Source: Pseudoalteromonas luteoviolacea NCIMB 1942 (GTDB lineage Bacteria; Pseudomonadota; Gammaproteobacteria; Enterobacterales; Alteromonadaceae). Taken from it: 46,709 bases of DNA. The stretch lies in NCBI RefSeq assembly GCF_001625595.1, contig NZ_AUXT01000101.1, forward strand, positions 1 through 46,709. The letters run 5' to 3'. Under the pieces are notes generated by a model. The model saw nothing but the letters and a program-made list of their open reading frames with translations. It was not told where the DNA came from and ran no database searches. The position numbers were made by a program, and so were the translations under genes. Below, in pieces: positions 34,478-45,900 of the stretch (position 1 is its first letter; each line of letters starts with the position of its first letter).

Positions 34478-34580
34478 TTGAATAAATTTTGTGTAAAAGC
34501 ACCGCGTTGGCGCAATGCCGCTCACTTTAGAGGAGCAGCTTTGCGATTAACAGGGTAACGGCTTTTATTCATCTTAACGA

Positions 34581-34613
34581 CCCTAGGTCTACTTGGCCTA
34601 GGGCGTTTTTTTT
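34581..34613 (+). terminator. Intrinsic terminator after gap
   Basis: CCCTAGG, nine-base loop, CCTAGGG, then CG and eight T. It ends the edd-eda-gap unit about 100 bases after the gap stop. Confidence 0.9.
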
Positions 34614-34661
34614 AAAGAGTACAGTTAAGTCCCCTGTTAAACAAATAAGTGTTTGCCATAA

Positions 34662-34697
34662 AAAAATCCGTAATCAGGAAACTAATTACGGATTTTT
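34662..34697. terminator. Bidirectional terminator-like hairpin before adk
   Basis: Thirteen-base perfect arms AAAAATCCGTAAT and ATTACGGATTTTT around a ten-base loop, with A and T tracts on both sides, so it could work on either strand. It is the second hairpin in tandem after gap. The rest of the 509-base gap between gap and adk (34478-34986) holds no gene I can support. Confidence 0.8.
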
Positions 34698-34935
34698 CAT
34701 GATCTTTTGGATAGGTCAACTGATCATTTTCTTAATTGATCTGCATTGCTGCGTTAGCGGGGATTTGTTTTTACATAGCTGTAACACACGGATTTTTAGC
34801 GAAAGCATTTTTGGGCTAGACCATACAGCTTGATTCTTGAGCAAAGACTTTGCGGCCGCGATTGAAAAGGTACAAACTGTTCGAAAACCTATCATCAATT
34901 GGTATAAGTCACTTGAGAATCCATGCACAATATGA

Positions 34936-35631
<696 letters not shown>

Positions 35632-35658
35632 TTGCTGAAAACGCATTTGGACTATAAC

Positions 35659-35682
35659 ACCCAGCTTCATGCTGGGTTTTTT
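35659..35682 (+). terminator. Intrinsic terminator after adk
   Basis: ACCCAGC, loop TTCAT, GCTGGGT, running into six T. Confidence 0.93.
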
Positions 35683-35787
35683 ATGCGAAAAAATGCGCCT
35701 AAATAAGGCGCCAATTAATCAGGGGTAATTCAAATGCCAAACTAATTAATTTGGACAGTGTTATTAAACACGAATTGTGTGACCAAA

Positions 35788-38088
35788 TTATGACAATGAG
35801 GCTGTGCCAACTTCTGGTTTTTTGAGTATATTAAGCAATTCCTCAGCAGGACATGGCTTGCTGAACCAATAGCCCTGAAACTCTTTAATCCCTAACTCAT
35901 TCAGCATAGTGAAGTCACTATACGTTTCGACACCTTCTGCCAGTAATGCTATTTGCATATTGTCGCAAATTGTAATTAAACCAAGTAATAATGCTTGTTG
36001 CTTCTTTGCATCAGTTATATCTGTTAGCAGGCTTCTGTCTAACTTGAGCCTTTTTATTGGACACTCTAACACGCGAGCGATGTTAGAATATCCAGTTCCA
36101 AAGTCATCAATACTTAAAATAAATCCAAGGGCCTCTAACTTTTCCATTGTCTGATTGTGATCATCAGCAAAGCTATATTCCGTTAGTTCAAGCTCGATTG
36201 ACTCGGGAGAAATACCATATGACCGAGTAATTCTCTGAATATCATTAACAAACTCAGGGTCTGCTATATCTCGTGAACTAATATTGATAGCAATAGGAAC
36301 ATCAATGTACATGTTCCTTGTTAAAAACTCGCAAACCATAGTGAGCATACTGCGAGTAACGTTTCTCACTAGTCCAAATTCCTCAGCAATAGGAATAAAC
36401 TGTGACGGTGGAACCCAACCTAAAAGGTTGCTGCGCCATCTTGCCAACGATTCGTAGCCAATGATGTTCTTGTTCGCATCATGCTTACTTTGCAAGTAAA
36501 GTTTAAGCTCACCTAGCTCTATGGACTTCTCTAAAAGCAATGCCATTTCATGTCGTGCTAGTGTTTGTCTGCGAGTTAGTTGATCAAATATAGTGACCAT
36601 TTGTTCTGGCGCTCTTAGTTCACAAGCTTGTAGTGCATTCTTCAGAAGTCTTTCTGCTACATATCCGTGCTCAGGGTAGGTGGCTATGCCAATCGCATAC
36701 TTAGAGTGGAATTGGTGTTGGCCGAGTTTAAGCCAAAAATCTAAATTTTTATGCCACCTGTTGGCCATCTCACTCAGTGAACTTTGAGTCTCAACGAGTA
36801 TAGCTATACGGCCAGCACCGATATAAGCAATTTGATCCAGTAGATCAGCCTCATGTTCAACAAGCTGATTAATTCGTGCATAGAGCGTGCGGTGTTGCTC
36901 GCCATCAATCATATAGTCTAGGACGTGTTTATTGAGATTATCAGCGATAAGTAGGGCGAACGGAGTACCTCTGTCTATATGCACTTGTAACTGTTCTAGT
37001 AGCCATGTTTTGTTTGGCAAATTAGTGGTTTTGTCGAAGTACTTAGCCTGTTGATGGGCGACATCTAATGCGAGTAAATCGTGTTGCATCTGCTGCTGAT
37101 CTGACACATCTTCTAAATACCAAGCTTTAATCCTGTCTGAATGCTGCTCTTGTGCTGCTACCTCAATGCATCGTTCATTCACTGAAAAGGTCTTAGCAAC
37201 ATCCATTAATAGGTCGCTATCTGATTTGAGGTAGGTTATGTCATCGTCGGTGATGCGGCTTAAGTTGAGTGGTAAGGAGGCCGTTTGAATCCCCAGTAAC
37301 CTTTTAGCTTGATCGTTTGCTTCAACAATACTTAAACTGGGGTCGACAAGAATGATGGCGTTGTAAGACTTTTGGAAAAACCGCTGATATATCTGTTTTT
37401 GCGATCTCAGCAAAGTATTGTTTTCGAGCATATGTTGGTTCAGGCGGTTTGCTGCGAGGCTGGTTCTCCACACTGCCAAAGGAATACAACAATTCAAAAA
37501 GAAAAACAGCAGTAGTTGAATATGCAGTGGAGCGTCAACTAATATCCGTTGCCCTTTTGGAATGAGGGAAATGTCGATATTGTTTATAATTACTAAAAAA
37601 GGCAGGATATTAACGACGGCGTAAAGTGTAGCTGTTTTTTTACCAATCAATATGAGCGCAATGATAGGTGTGATATACATAAATATTGAGCCAAGGTGAG
37701 AAAGCTCTACGTTAGGTATATACAGGTTAATAAAAAGACCAGCCAGAACAATGCTCAGTAACAGCAAATGCGCGGTAAGAAAAAATGCGCGTTTACTGAG
37801 GAAAAGTAAACCACCTAAGCTAACTGTATAACCTGCGGTCAATGCAATCACATAGTTTAAATCATAGTCGATGGCTGCAGGTAAACTGTTAAGAAAAATG
37901 CCAAAGCATAATATTAACCCAGTGGCCAAGATAATTCTTAGCGCACTTAGTCGCCAGGCTGGGACTTTAACCGTGGGTCTTTGTTCTTCTTCAAGCAAGA
38001 AAAATCGACTAAAAGTACTCAAAACTAAATATTTCGTATTATTGTTTTGAACAATACTAAGGTCTATCCGTACACAATTCAATGACAA
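35788..38088 (-). CDS. Membrane PAS/GGDEF-like/EAL protein, putative cyclic-di-GMP phosphodiesterase
   Basis: A 766-residue inner-membrane protein. About six membrane helices lie between residues 45 and 210, followed by a PAS-like region (about 230-345), a GGDEF-fold domain (about 355-500) and an EAL domain (about 510-755). The GGDEF motif is lost (YIGAGRIAIL), so that part should not make cyclic di-GMP and may only bind GTP or act structurally. The EAL domain keeps its catalytic set: GYESLARW (E-x-L), AINISSRD, ELELTE, SIDDFGTGYSNI, KLDRSL, AEGVET and QGYWFSKP. It should cleave cyclic di-GMP to pGpG. The N-terminal 40 residues are not conserved-looking, so a later start is possible. It stands alone between adk and tmk on the opposite strand. 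Confidence 0.9.
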   Translation of the reverse strand: MSLNCVRIDLSIVQNNNTKYLVLSTFSRFFLLEEEQRPTVKVPAWRLSALRIILATGLILCFGIFLNSLPAAIDYDLNYVIALTAGYTVSLGGLLFLSKRAFFLTAHLLLLSIVLAGLFINLYIPNVELSHLGSIFMYITPIIALILIGKKTATLYAVVNILPFLVIINNIDISLIPKGQRILVDAPLHIQLLLFFFLNCCIPLAVWRTSLAANRLNQHMLENNTLLRSQKQIYQRFFQKSYNAIILVDPSLSIVEANDQAKRLLGIQTASLPLNLSRITDDDITYLKSDSDLLMDVAKTFSVNERCIEVAAQEQHSDRIKAWYLEDVSDQQQMQHDLLALDVAHQQAKYFDKTTNLPNKTWLLEQLQVHIDRGTPFALLIADNLNKHVLDYMIDGEQHRTLYARINQLVEHEADLLDQIAYIGAGRIAILVETQSSLSEMANRWHKNLDFWLKLGQHQFHSKYAIGIATYPEHGYVAERLLKNALQACELRAPEQMVTIFDQLTRRQTLARHEMALLLEKSIELGELKLYLQSKHDANKNIIGYESLARWRSNLLGWVPPSQFIPIAEEFGLVRNVTRSMLTMVCEFLTRNMYIDVPIAINISSRDIADPEFVNDIQRITRSYGISPESIELELTEYSFADDHNQTMEKLEALGFILSIDDFGTGYSNIARVLECPIKRLKLDRSLLTDITDAKKQQALLLGLITICDNMQIALLAEGVETYSDFTMLNELGIKEFQGYWFSKPCPAEELLNILKKPEVGTASLS

Positions 38089-38327
38089 ATAGTCAAAATA
38101 AGGACTTAAATCAAACTGATTGCGTTGTCATAAGATATTGCGAATAGAGTAAAAAAGCATTCAGTGCCACAGTCGGTGGCTTTCTGGTCAACATGCATAG
38201 TGATAACGTCGATATAATTGGTTAATTGAACGATTAATATCCAAAAGCGTCTTGCAGTACTGATAAATTACATAAAAGGCGTTAAGATACAGGCATATCA
38301 TGCATTAGAAGAAGGCTTGGATGTAAA

Positions 38328-38960
38328 ATGAGCAAAGGGTTCATGTTGGTTTGTGATGGTAGCAATGGTGCAGGTAAAACCACAGTAATTAAGGGCATTG
38401 AAGCCCACTTGTTATCAAAGGGGTACGAAGTTGTTCTAACACGTGAGCCAGGCGGTACAGAAATAGGTGAAAAAATCAGAGACGTGATTTTAGATCCTTC
38501 AACGCCTCAGATGTCTGATATCACCGAGTTAATGCTTTTTGGCGCCGCACGAGCGCAGCATGTTATAGAAAAAATCAAACCTGCTTTGGCGGCTGGTAAA
38601 GTTGTGATTTCAGATAGGTTTGATGCAGCTACGTTTAGTTTTCAACACTATGCGAGAGGAATTGACTTAGAAACCATTAAAACTATTAACGATCTGGCAT
38701 TAGGCGGTTTTAAGCCTGATTTGAATATCATCCTAGATTTAGACCCTAAAGTAGGTTTAGAAAGAGTCCAGCAGCGCGGTGAAGGGATGGATCGATTAGA
38801 AATAGAAAAGATTGATTTTCTCAGCCGAGCTAGAGATGGGTATTTGGCGCAAGCTGCTACAGAGCCAGATATATTTGCAGTGATTGATGCAAGCTTCTCC
38901 AAAGAAGAAGTATTAAAGCGCTGTATCGCGAGCGTAGATAACTTACTTAAAAAAGTATGA
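38328..38960 (+). CDS. tmk: Thymidylate kinase
   Basis: Phosphorylates dTMP to dTDP. The protein of 210 residues has the usual length. The P-loop reads CDGSNGAGKTT, where most Tmk proteins have E-G-x-D-G-x-G-K; TREPGGTEIGEKIRDVIL is canonical; the dTMP-binding DR pair is in SDRFDAATFSFQHYARG; and the region MDRLEIEKIDFLSRARDGYL is typical. The P-loop and DR regions are thus somewhat divergent, but the context tmk-holB-pilZ-tatD, standard in gammaproteobacteria, confirms the call. The usual upstream pabC and mltG genes are absent; a minus-strand GGDEF-EAL gene is there instead. Confidence 0.93.
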   Translation: MSKGFMLVCDGSNGAGKTTVIKGIEAHLLSKGYEVVLTREPGGTEIGEKIRDVILDPSTPQMSDITELMLFGAARAQHVIEKIKPALAAGKVVISDRFDAATFSFQHYARGIDLETIKTINDLALGGFKPDLNIILDLDPKVGLERVQQRGEGMDRLEIEKIDFLSRARDGYLAQAATEPDIFAVIDASFSKEEVLKRCIASVDNLLKKV

Positions 38961-38993
38961 ATTACCGTTTTTTAGATAGGGCCGTTTAACATT

Positions 38994-39905
38994 ATGTATC
39001 CTTGGTTACAGGTCTTTCAAAACCAATTACAAGTGAGTTTTGCCCAGCAGCGTTTTCACCATGCTCAGCTATTTCATGGGTTAGAAGGCGTTGGAAAAGG
39101 TGCATTGGCAACAAACTTGGCCAATGCACTTTTATGTGTGAATACGCAAGATACACTAACGCAGTGTGGCAGTTGTAAGAGTTGCAACTTATTTAGTGCT
39201 CAGAATCATCCTGACTTATTCGTACTATCTGCTGAGCAAAGTAGTATTGGTGTTGATGAAGTCCGAGCGTTGAATGAGTTTATATTTCATTCTGCTCAGC
39301 AGGGTGGCAACAAAGTAGTCGTTATTGAGCAAATTGAAAAAATGACTGAATCTGCGACCAATGCGCTGCTTAAGACGCTCGAAGAACCTGCGCTGAAACG
39401 CTATATTTTAATGACATGCGATGACTTATCTCAAATTAAGGCAACTATTTTAAGCCGCTGTAATAAAGTACAAGTAAATATTGATGATAATCATCAAATC
39501 CAAATGTGGTTAGGACAGCAAGGTATTAATACGTCATTGTACCCATGGCTAGAGACTTTTTGTGACCAACCTCTGCTATTACAACGCTGGTTGACACTTG
39601 GAATTTTGGATAGCGTAGATAGTCTATGGAAAGTAGCGCATGATATTGTTAGGATCTCAGATATCGCCGAACTTGATAGTGAGTTAAGCAAAGATCCAAG
39701 TCTTTTGAATGTTTTTAGTCGCTTTCTAATGAATGTCACTAAACAACAGGTGATGAATGGTCAACTAAACTATGTAGAGTACCAGCACTGTGCTGCAAGT
39801 ATCGAAAAGTTTTTGTCTGACCACCGCAGTGTATTGGGGTTGAACAGGAATTTAAGCCTATCAAACTTAGTTTTTGGGCTTCAGAGTGCAATGAAACAGG
39901 ATTAA
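38994..39905 (+). CDS. holB: DNA polymerase III delta-prime subunit
   Basis: Part of the clamp-loader complex that opens and loads the sliding clamp at the replication fork. The 303-residue protein has the AAA+ start with HHAQLFHGLEGVGKGALATN, the zinc-binding cysteines in CGSCKSCNLF preceded by another Cys in TQCG, NHPDLFVL, VVVIEQIEKMTESATNALLK, and SRC in TILSRCNKV. It lies 33 bases after tmk and 5 bases before the PilZ gene, in the conserved order tmk-holB-pilZ-tatD. Confidence 0.95.
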   Translation: MYPWLQVFQNQLQVSFAQQRFHHAQLFHGLEGVGKGALATNLANALLCVNTQDTLTQCGSCKSCNLFSAQNHPDLFVLSAEQSSIGVDEVRALNEFIFHSAQQGGNKVVVIEQIEKMTESATNALLKTLEEPALKRYILMTCDDLSQIKATILSRCNKVQVNIDDNHQIQMWLGQQGINTSLYPWLETFCDQPLLLQRWLTLGILDSVDSLWKVAHDIVRISDIAELDSELSKDPSLLNVFSRFLMNVTKQQVMNGQLNYVEYQHCAASIEKFLSDHRSVLGLNRNLSLSNLVFGLQSAMKQD

Positions 39906-39910
39906 ATATA

Positions 39911-40237
39911 GTGCAAGAACTATTAGTTGATATTGAAGATCAAGATGAACTGTACCGAAGTTATATGCCGTTTTTGAAAAATGGTGGTATTTTCATTAAA
40001 ACAAATACACGTTTTGATATGGGAGTCGCCGTTTCACTGCGAGTAATGTTGCCTGATGCATTAGAGGAGGAGGAAGTTACTGGCAAGGTGGTATGGATAA
40101 CACCTCAAGGTGCTCAGAACTCAAACCCTCCAGGAATTGGCGTTAGTTTTGACCCCGAGTTCGAATTATTAAATGATAAAATCGCTAAGCTTTTAGGCAC
40201 AGCGCTAAACCACGATAAACCAACCTATACAATGTAA
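39911..40237 (+). CDS. PilZ-domain protein, type IV pilus PilZ type
   Basis: A 108-residue PilZ-fold protein starting at GTG, five bases after holB. Its sequence (YMPFLKNGGIFIKTN; VSLRVMLPDALEEEEVTGKV; GIGVSFDPEF) matches the PilZ encoded between holB and tatD in Pseudomonas and relatives, which is needed for type IV pilus assembly and works by protein contacts with the PilB/FimX machinery. The usual RxxxR and D/NxSxxG cyclic-di-GMP motifs are not both present (no RxxxR before NGGIFIK), so direct cyclic-di-GMP binding is unlikely. Confidence 0.88.
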   Translation: MQELLVDIEDQDELYRSYMPFLKNGGIFIKTNTRFDMGVAVSLRVMLPDALEEEEVTGKVVWITPQGAQNSNPPGIGVSFDPEFELLNDKIAKLLGTALNHDKPTYTM

Positions 40238-40246
40238 GAAGTAGTA

Positions 40247-41044
40247 ATGATTGTAGATTCACACTGCCATTTAGACCGTTTAGATTTTGCTAAGCTAAAA
40301 AGCGAGTTGCCAGAAATATTGCAAGCTGCTCGTGATAAGCAAGTGGAGCACTTTTTATGTGTAAGTGTCACGCTTGAACAATTTCCTGATATGCTTAAAG
40401 CAATCGAAGGGTTTCACGATGTATCGGCGTCGTGCGGTGTTCACCCATTAAATCAAGAGGATGCGCTAGATAGAGCAAAATTGCGTGAGCTTGGACAACA
40501 TGAGCGTGTGGTGGCCATCGGTGAGACAGGACTTGACTATTACTACTCCAAGGACACTCATAAAGTACAGCAAGACAGTTTTGCTGGGCACATAGATGTG
40601 GCAAATGAGCTCGATAAGCCTTTAATCATCCATACTCGAGATGCGAGAAAAGACACGCTTGATATTATGAGAGCACATAACGCTGAGAAATGTGGTGGCG
40701 TTTTGCATTGCTTTACCGAAAATTGGGAGATGGCGAAAAAAGCCATAGATATGGGCTTTTATATTTCCATTTCTGGCATAGTTACATTTAAAAATGCAGT
40801 AGACCTTCAAGAGGTGGTAAAAAAGCTGCCTTTGGACAGATTACTAATCGAAACGGATTCTCCTTACCTTGCGCCAGTGCCTCACAGGGGTAAAACCAAT
40901 CAGCCTGCATATGTTCAAGATGTCGCGTATTTTATAGCAGATCTTAAAGGCTTGTCTTATAAAGAGCTTGCGCAAGCGACAACAAACAACTTTTATCAGC
41001 TATTTAGCCTAGCAAACAGAACCAATGGCATTACCTCAGGTTAA
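40247..41044 (+). CDS. TatD-family metal-dependent hydrolase (YcfH type)
   Basis: A 265-residue TIM-barrel hydrolase of the TatD nuclease family. Metal-binding features are the N-terminal VDSHCHLDRLDF (HxH), AIGETGLDYYYS with Glu, PLIIHTRDA, GVLHCFTENW and LLIETDSPYLAPVPHRG with the catalytic Asp. In E. coli the matching gene after holB and near ptsG is ycfH; family members have 3'-5' exonuclease activity. It starts 9 bases after the PilZ gene, and its last 20 bases overlap the next gene. Confidence 0.92.
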   Translation: MIVDSHCHLDRLDFAKLKSELPEILQAARDKQVEHFLCVSVTLEQFPDMLKAIEGFHDVSASCGVHPLNQEDALDRAKLRELGQHERVVAIGETGLDYYYSKDTHKVQQDSFAGHIDVANELDKPLIIHTRDARKDTLDIMRAHNAEKCGGVLHCFTENWEMAKKAIDMGFYISISGIVTFKNAVDLQEVVKKLPLDRLLIETDSPYLAPVPHRGKTNQPAYVQDVAYFIADLKGLSYKELAQATTNNFYQLFSLANRTNGITSG

Positions 41045-42869
41045 TCTACCAAAAATATTAAGCGGGCCTATGGTCCGCAGAGCAGAGCCCAATAGTATTT
41101 GTTTGCAATTTATCGTAACCAAACCTTTTCAACTGACGGCCTCTATTGATGGTATAAGCACGGATAGCAAGCAGACTACGATTGGTCTTGGTGAGCGTTT
41201 GTACTTAATTTTTTTGAGTTTAACTCCAAAACAAGGCGATTTTCCTCTCGACAAGGCTTTGCCATATCATGTGTCATTAGATGGCTCTACTCAAAAACAT
41301 GACCATTTGAGTTATGGTACTACACCCACTTTGATTGTTCCTAAAAAGCTGTCAGGTGTATTACACGGCTCATGTAGAAACCCTCATCACCCCAGTAAAG
41401 ATAGCTTGGTAGCCGCTGATGAATACTTGCGTCAAGGCGCTATTGCGAGCGAACAAAGGGCAAGCTTGTTATTAATGTCCGGCGACCAAGTTTATGCGGA
41501 TGATGTGGCGGGACCAATGTTAAAAGCAATAAATCAATTGATCTCTATACTTGGTATCTACAAAGAGCAGTCATTAGATTTGCCACTACCTGATACCTTA
41601 GAAGCACAGCTCTATAAAAGAGATGAGTTTCTGCCAAAAGAATCATGGGAAAAGCGCAGTAAATTGTCGCTGGGATACTGGACTAGAAAAGATGAGCCGC
41701 ACTTTTCAAGTGTCAAGGCAGGTAATCACTTAATAAGCTTTGAAGAGTTTATCGCATTTTATGTTTTAAATTTCAGCTCTATAGCTTGGACTCTTGTAAA
41801 CCCATTTGAATTCAATAAGGCGAAATTGAGTAAACCACACGCGTTACAATTTGAGGCTGAAGAACGTGCGCTTCGCGATTTTGTTGATACCTTGCCTAGT
41901 GTCGAAAGGTTGATGGCTAATATCTCAACTCTGATGATGTTCGATGATCATGACATCACTGATGACTGGAACCTTACACCAAAGTGGGAGCAAAATATAG
42001 CTAACTCGAATGAGAGTAAGCGAATCGTGAACAATGGCCTGATAGCTTACTGGTTGTTTCAAGGGCTTGGAAATGATGCGTTGACCCAGTCCGGCACGCT
42101 ACTTAGCGAATTCAGGCAGTCATTGAAAGGTGATGAGTGGTGCTTCGTTAGATTCGATAAAACGATTAACCGTTTTGGTCAATGGCACTATTGTTTGGAC
42201 ACTTATCCAAAGGTGGTTGTGCTGGATACCCGGACGCATCGTTGGCGCAGTGAGCAAGACTTTAATGAGCCCAGCGGCCTGATGGACTGGGAAAGTTTAA
42301 TGGAACTGCAAGATGTCCTTATCAATCATGAGAGTGTGTTGCTTGTAAGTCCCGCCCCAGTTTTTGGCGTAAAAGTAATTGAGACGATTCAAGCGATATT
42401 CAATAGTTGTGGACAACCTCTGGTTGTCGATGTTGAGAATTGGATGGCACATGAAGGCGCGGCAAAAAAGCTCATAGATATCTTTAAACGTGAGGACACG
42501 CCTAAAGAGACCATTATACTGTCAGGAGATGTGCATTATTCTTTTTGTTTCTCTGTCCAAGCACGCTTTGGCCGCCATCACAATCGAATATGGCAATTGA
42601 CAGCATCAGGTATTAAAAATGAATTTCCTAAAGGTTTGTTGAACATATTAGAGAAACTTGATACTTGGTTATTCGCGACGTGGAGCCCGTTTAACTTATT
42701 TACAAAACGCTGGCAATTGGCGGTATCCAAACATAGATCTGACTATGGAAAGGGACGATACCTAGTGTCTGACTCTGCGATTAGCTTAGTTGAATTGGAA
42801 GAAGGTAAACTAAAGCGATACGCGTTGCTTCATGGCACAGGAGAAATCAGCAACTTCGATTTGAATTAA
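41025..42869 (+). CDS. PhoD-like metallophosphatase, apparently cytoplasmic
   Basis: A 614-residue protein of the PhoD-like phosphatase group. Recognisable pieces in order: HGSCRNPHH, the metal-binding SGDQVYADD, MMFDDHDITDDWNL, a central VVLDTRTHRWR, and ILSGDVHYSF near residue 500. These Asp/His/Cys residues match the metal sites of PhoD-like enzymes. There is no twin-arginine or other signal peptide, unlike secreted alkaline phosphatase PhoD, so the protein should stay in the cytoplasm; the substrate is unknown. The start overlaps the end of tatD by 20 bases, which suggests co-expression. Confidence 0.82.
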   Translation: MALPQVNLPKILSGPMVRRAEPNSICLQFIVTKPFQLTASIDGISTDSKQTTIGLGERLYLIFLSLTPKQGDFPLDKALPYHVSLDGSTQKHDHLSYGTTPTLIVPKKLSGVLHGSCRNPHHPSKDSLVAADEYLRQGAIASEQRASLLLMSGDQVYADDVAGPMLKAINQLISILGIYKEQSLDLPLPDTLEAQLYKRDEFLPKESWEKRSKLSLGYWTRKDEPHFSSVKAGNHLISFEEFIAFYVLNFSSIAWTLVNPFEFNKAKLSKPHALQFEAEERALRDFVDTLPSVERLMANISTLMMFDDHDITDDWNLTPKWEQNIANSNESKRIVNNGLIAYWLFQGLGNDALTQSGTLLSEFRQSLKGDEWCFVRFDKTINRFGQWHYCLDTYPKVVVLDTRTHRWRSEQDFNEPSGLMDWESLMELQDVLINHESVLLVSPAPVFGVKVIETIQAIFNSCGQPLVVDVENWMAHEGAAKKLIDIFKREDTPKETIILSGDVHYSFCFSVQARFGRHHNRIWQLTASGIKNEFPKGLLNILEKLDTWLFATWSPFNLFTKRWQLAVSKHRSDYGKGRYLVSDSAISLVELEEGKLKRYALLHGTGEISNFDLN

Positions 42870-42970
42870 AACTCACCGCTTTACAACGCCAAACGTAGCT
42901 TTTGCTATAGTTATTGGTAAGTTTCGATACTAAGTGGCATTTTATGCTGTTTAAGTTGCACTTACTGGTA

Positions 42971-45900
42971 ATGATAAAATCGTTTGCTAATGGAGCTGTA
43001 TGTAGGCTGGTGTTGTTGGCTTTCTTGCTGACAGGATGGTCTAGTGTTTCTATCGCAGGCCCTCTTTTTACTGATACTTCACAAGTAATGCGTAGATTTG
43101 ACTATGAGTCTGGATTAAGTCAGGTCACGATCATGGCACTTGCTGAAGATCAACTCGGTTACATCTGGATTGGAACTCAAGCGGGGCTAAACCGCTTTGA
43201 TGGCCATGAATTCAAACAGTTCACTAGCAAACAACAAGATCCAAATGAGCTTGCAGGGGCATTTATAACGGGCCTTTGCCACAGCGGGGAAACCGTATGG
43301 ATCGGTACCAGTACAGGGTTAAGCGCCTACCACACTGTAACTGGCCGATTTCAAAGCTTTCTTAAAGAGCACTATGATGTTATATCTTCTGATCGAGTAA
43401 AAACCCTGAGCTGTAGTGGTAACCACATTGCGGTGTCTACAGAAAATAATAAGTTTTATTTGATTGATAAAGTGACCCTTGAACCGAGTTCCCTTGAGCT
43501 CAGTGGGCGATTTATCAGCCATATTGTCACGAATAAAAATCTTATTTATTACCTATCAGAAGAGGGCTTGATGGCATTTAATACGCAGTCCGGACAAGGA
43601 AGTCAACTCTTAAACGGTGATTACAAACATATGCGCCTAAATGGTGAAAGAGTATTCTTACTGTCTAAAAGTAACGAACTAGTTAGTTATGACACCCTCT
43701 ATGAGCGCATCCTCTGGCGCAGCAAAGTGAGTGAACGCATAGGCCTAGAACTCAACTATATTCACATTTCATCTGGCAGTTTATTTTTAGGCACTAACTA
43801 TGGTGTTTATCTATATGACCTCAAAGGAAACCTCAAGAAGCATTGGTTTAAGCACAAAGGGCAGGGGTTAGGGCTGCAGGACAACAGCATTATGTCTGTA
43901 TTGAAAGACAGTAATAGTGACCTTTGGTTTGGTACTGAAACCGGAGGCCTTCACTTTATCAGTCGATTGAGTGAAAACTTTGGTCATGTGAGTGAATACA
44001 ACTTCCCAGATAGCCCTATGCAAGAGCCTGATATTCGTAACTTTGCGCTTGATAGGCAGGACAGGCTTTGGCTCGCAACATCATCAGGCTTATACTTTTT
44101 TGACGGTTCAGGGTTTAAAGCCGCCTTCCGGGAATATAAGCAGCTCTCACTGCTTTCGAATGCGTTCATTACCAAGCTACATATTGAAAATCATTATATG
44201 TGGCTGGCTACAAGAGGGCTTGGTATATTCAGATTGGACTTTGGAAGTGGTGAGTTGTTGAAATTGTCAACTGATGTAGGTAAAGGACCGGAGCTAAGCT
44301 TCAATGACATCATATCATACAAGGGCAAAATCTTGGTCAGTTCTCGGACTATGGGGCTTTTGTATTTCAATGAGGCATCACAGCAACTCGAATCATTTAT
44401 AAAATTAGACAATGCACCGAACCACGTGTCATCTATTTTACCTTTTGGTGACGGACTTATTTTTGGCAGCATTGGAGATGGGTTGTTCAAGTACGAAGAA
44501 GGCGTATTGGAGCAGTTAACGATTGCTGATTCGCTTGTGTCTGATATCGTGTTTATGCTCAAAGAGGACAGCTATGGTCGTATTTGGGCTGGTAGTGAAT
44601 CAGGTGTGTCCATTGTAAATAGCAATTTTACAGTTATGAAAGTTATAAAAAAATCAGACGGACTGAAAAATGGTGCTGTTTGGGCATTAATATATGACGA
44701 GCAGGACCATGTATGGCTTGGCACCAGTGGGGGGTTATCGAGAGTTAATATTCATGATTTTAACATCGACAACTTTCTACCTGTGGATGGCGTACAGGGG
44801 AACGAGTTTAATTATAATGCTAGTTGGTTGTCCCCTGACGGTAGAGTGTTTATTGGGGGGTCTAAAGGGTTTAACCAGTTTTATCCAAAACAAATTAGGA
44901 TTGCGCCAACCAGTAGGCCGTTGTTGGTGTCGAGCATTGAGTTGTTGGGAAATGAATTGCACCCGTCTACTGATGATGAGTTGAAACTCGCACCGGAGTT
45001 AACGACACGTATTCACCTCAATCATAATCAAGACATTTTATCGCTTCACTATTCAAGTTTGGATTATGGCTCTGAAGGGCTGCGCTTTTACTACCGTATT
45101 ATTGGGCTGAGTGAAAAGTGGCTGAAGTTAGCTGATGGTGTCAGACAAATTAACCTGCTAAAACTCAATCCAGGCAAATACCAAGTTCAAACCTATACCA
45201 TAAATCGATTCAATCAAGTCTCGCCAACACATTTGTTTGATATAGAAATACAAGCGCCTTGGTGGTGGGATAATTACACAAAAGCTGTGTATATTCTAAC
45301 GTTAACTTTGGCTTTTTATTTATGGATAAGGCAAAGGCAGAAACGTTTCCAGCAAGTTGTCAGTGATAACCAAACCATGAACGAATTGCAGGAGCGGTTA
45401 GAGCTGTCGCTCTGGGCAAGTCAAGATGAATTATGGGATTGGCATATTGAAACTGGAAAAATCTACCGCTATAGCGTTAAACCTCGAATTGACTATGGTG
45501 ACTGCCGGTCTTGGATGGCAGTGAGCGATGCTGTTCATTTTATTCACCCCAAAGACTGTGTTACGTGGGAAGAAAAGCTAGAAGCTTGCTTAGAGGGAGA
45601 TGAGGATACCTATGAAACCGCGATTCGAGTAAAAACTGTCGACGGTGATTGGACTTGGGTACTTGAGCGGGGAAAAGTTGTAAGTCGTGATAGTCATGGT
45701 AAAGTAATGCGGGTCGCTGGTGCACTAAAGGACATTGCTGAATTAAAAGCCCATCAAAATGCCTTGCAGTCTTTAAACGAAGAACTCGAGATAAAAGTGG
45801 CAGTGCGTACGGATGAATTGTATCGCAAAAACCAAAAGCTTGAGCAAGCTATGATTGAGCTTAAACGGACGCAGCAAGAGTTGATCGAAAGTGAAAAAAT

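Noticed and set aside
35788..38088. Calling the GGDEF-EAL protein an active diguanylate cyclase
   Set aside because: The GGDEF motif is replaced by GAGRI, so only the EAL activity is supported.
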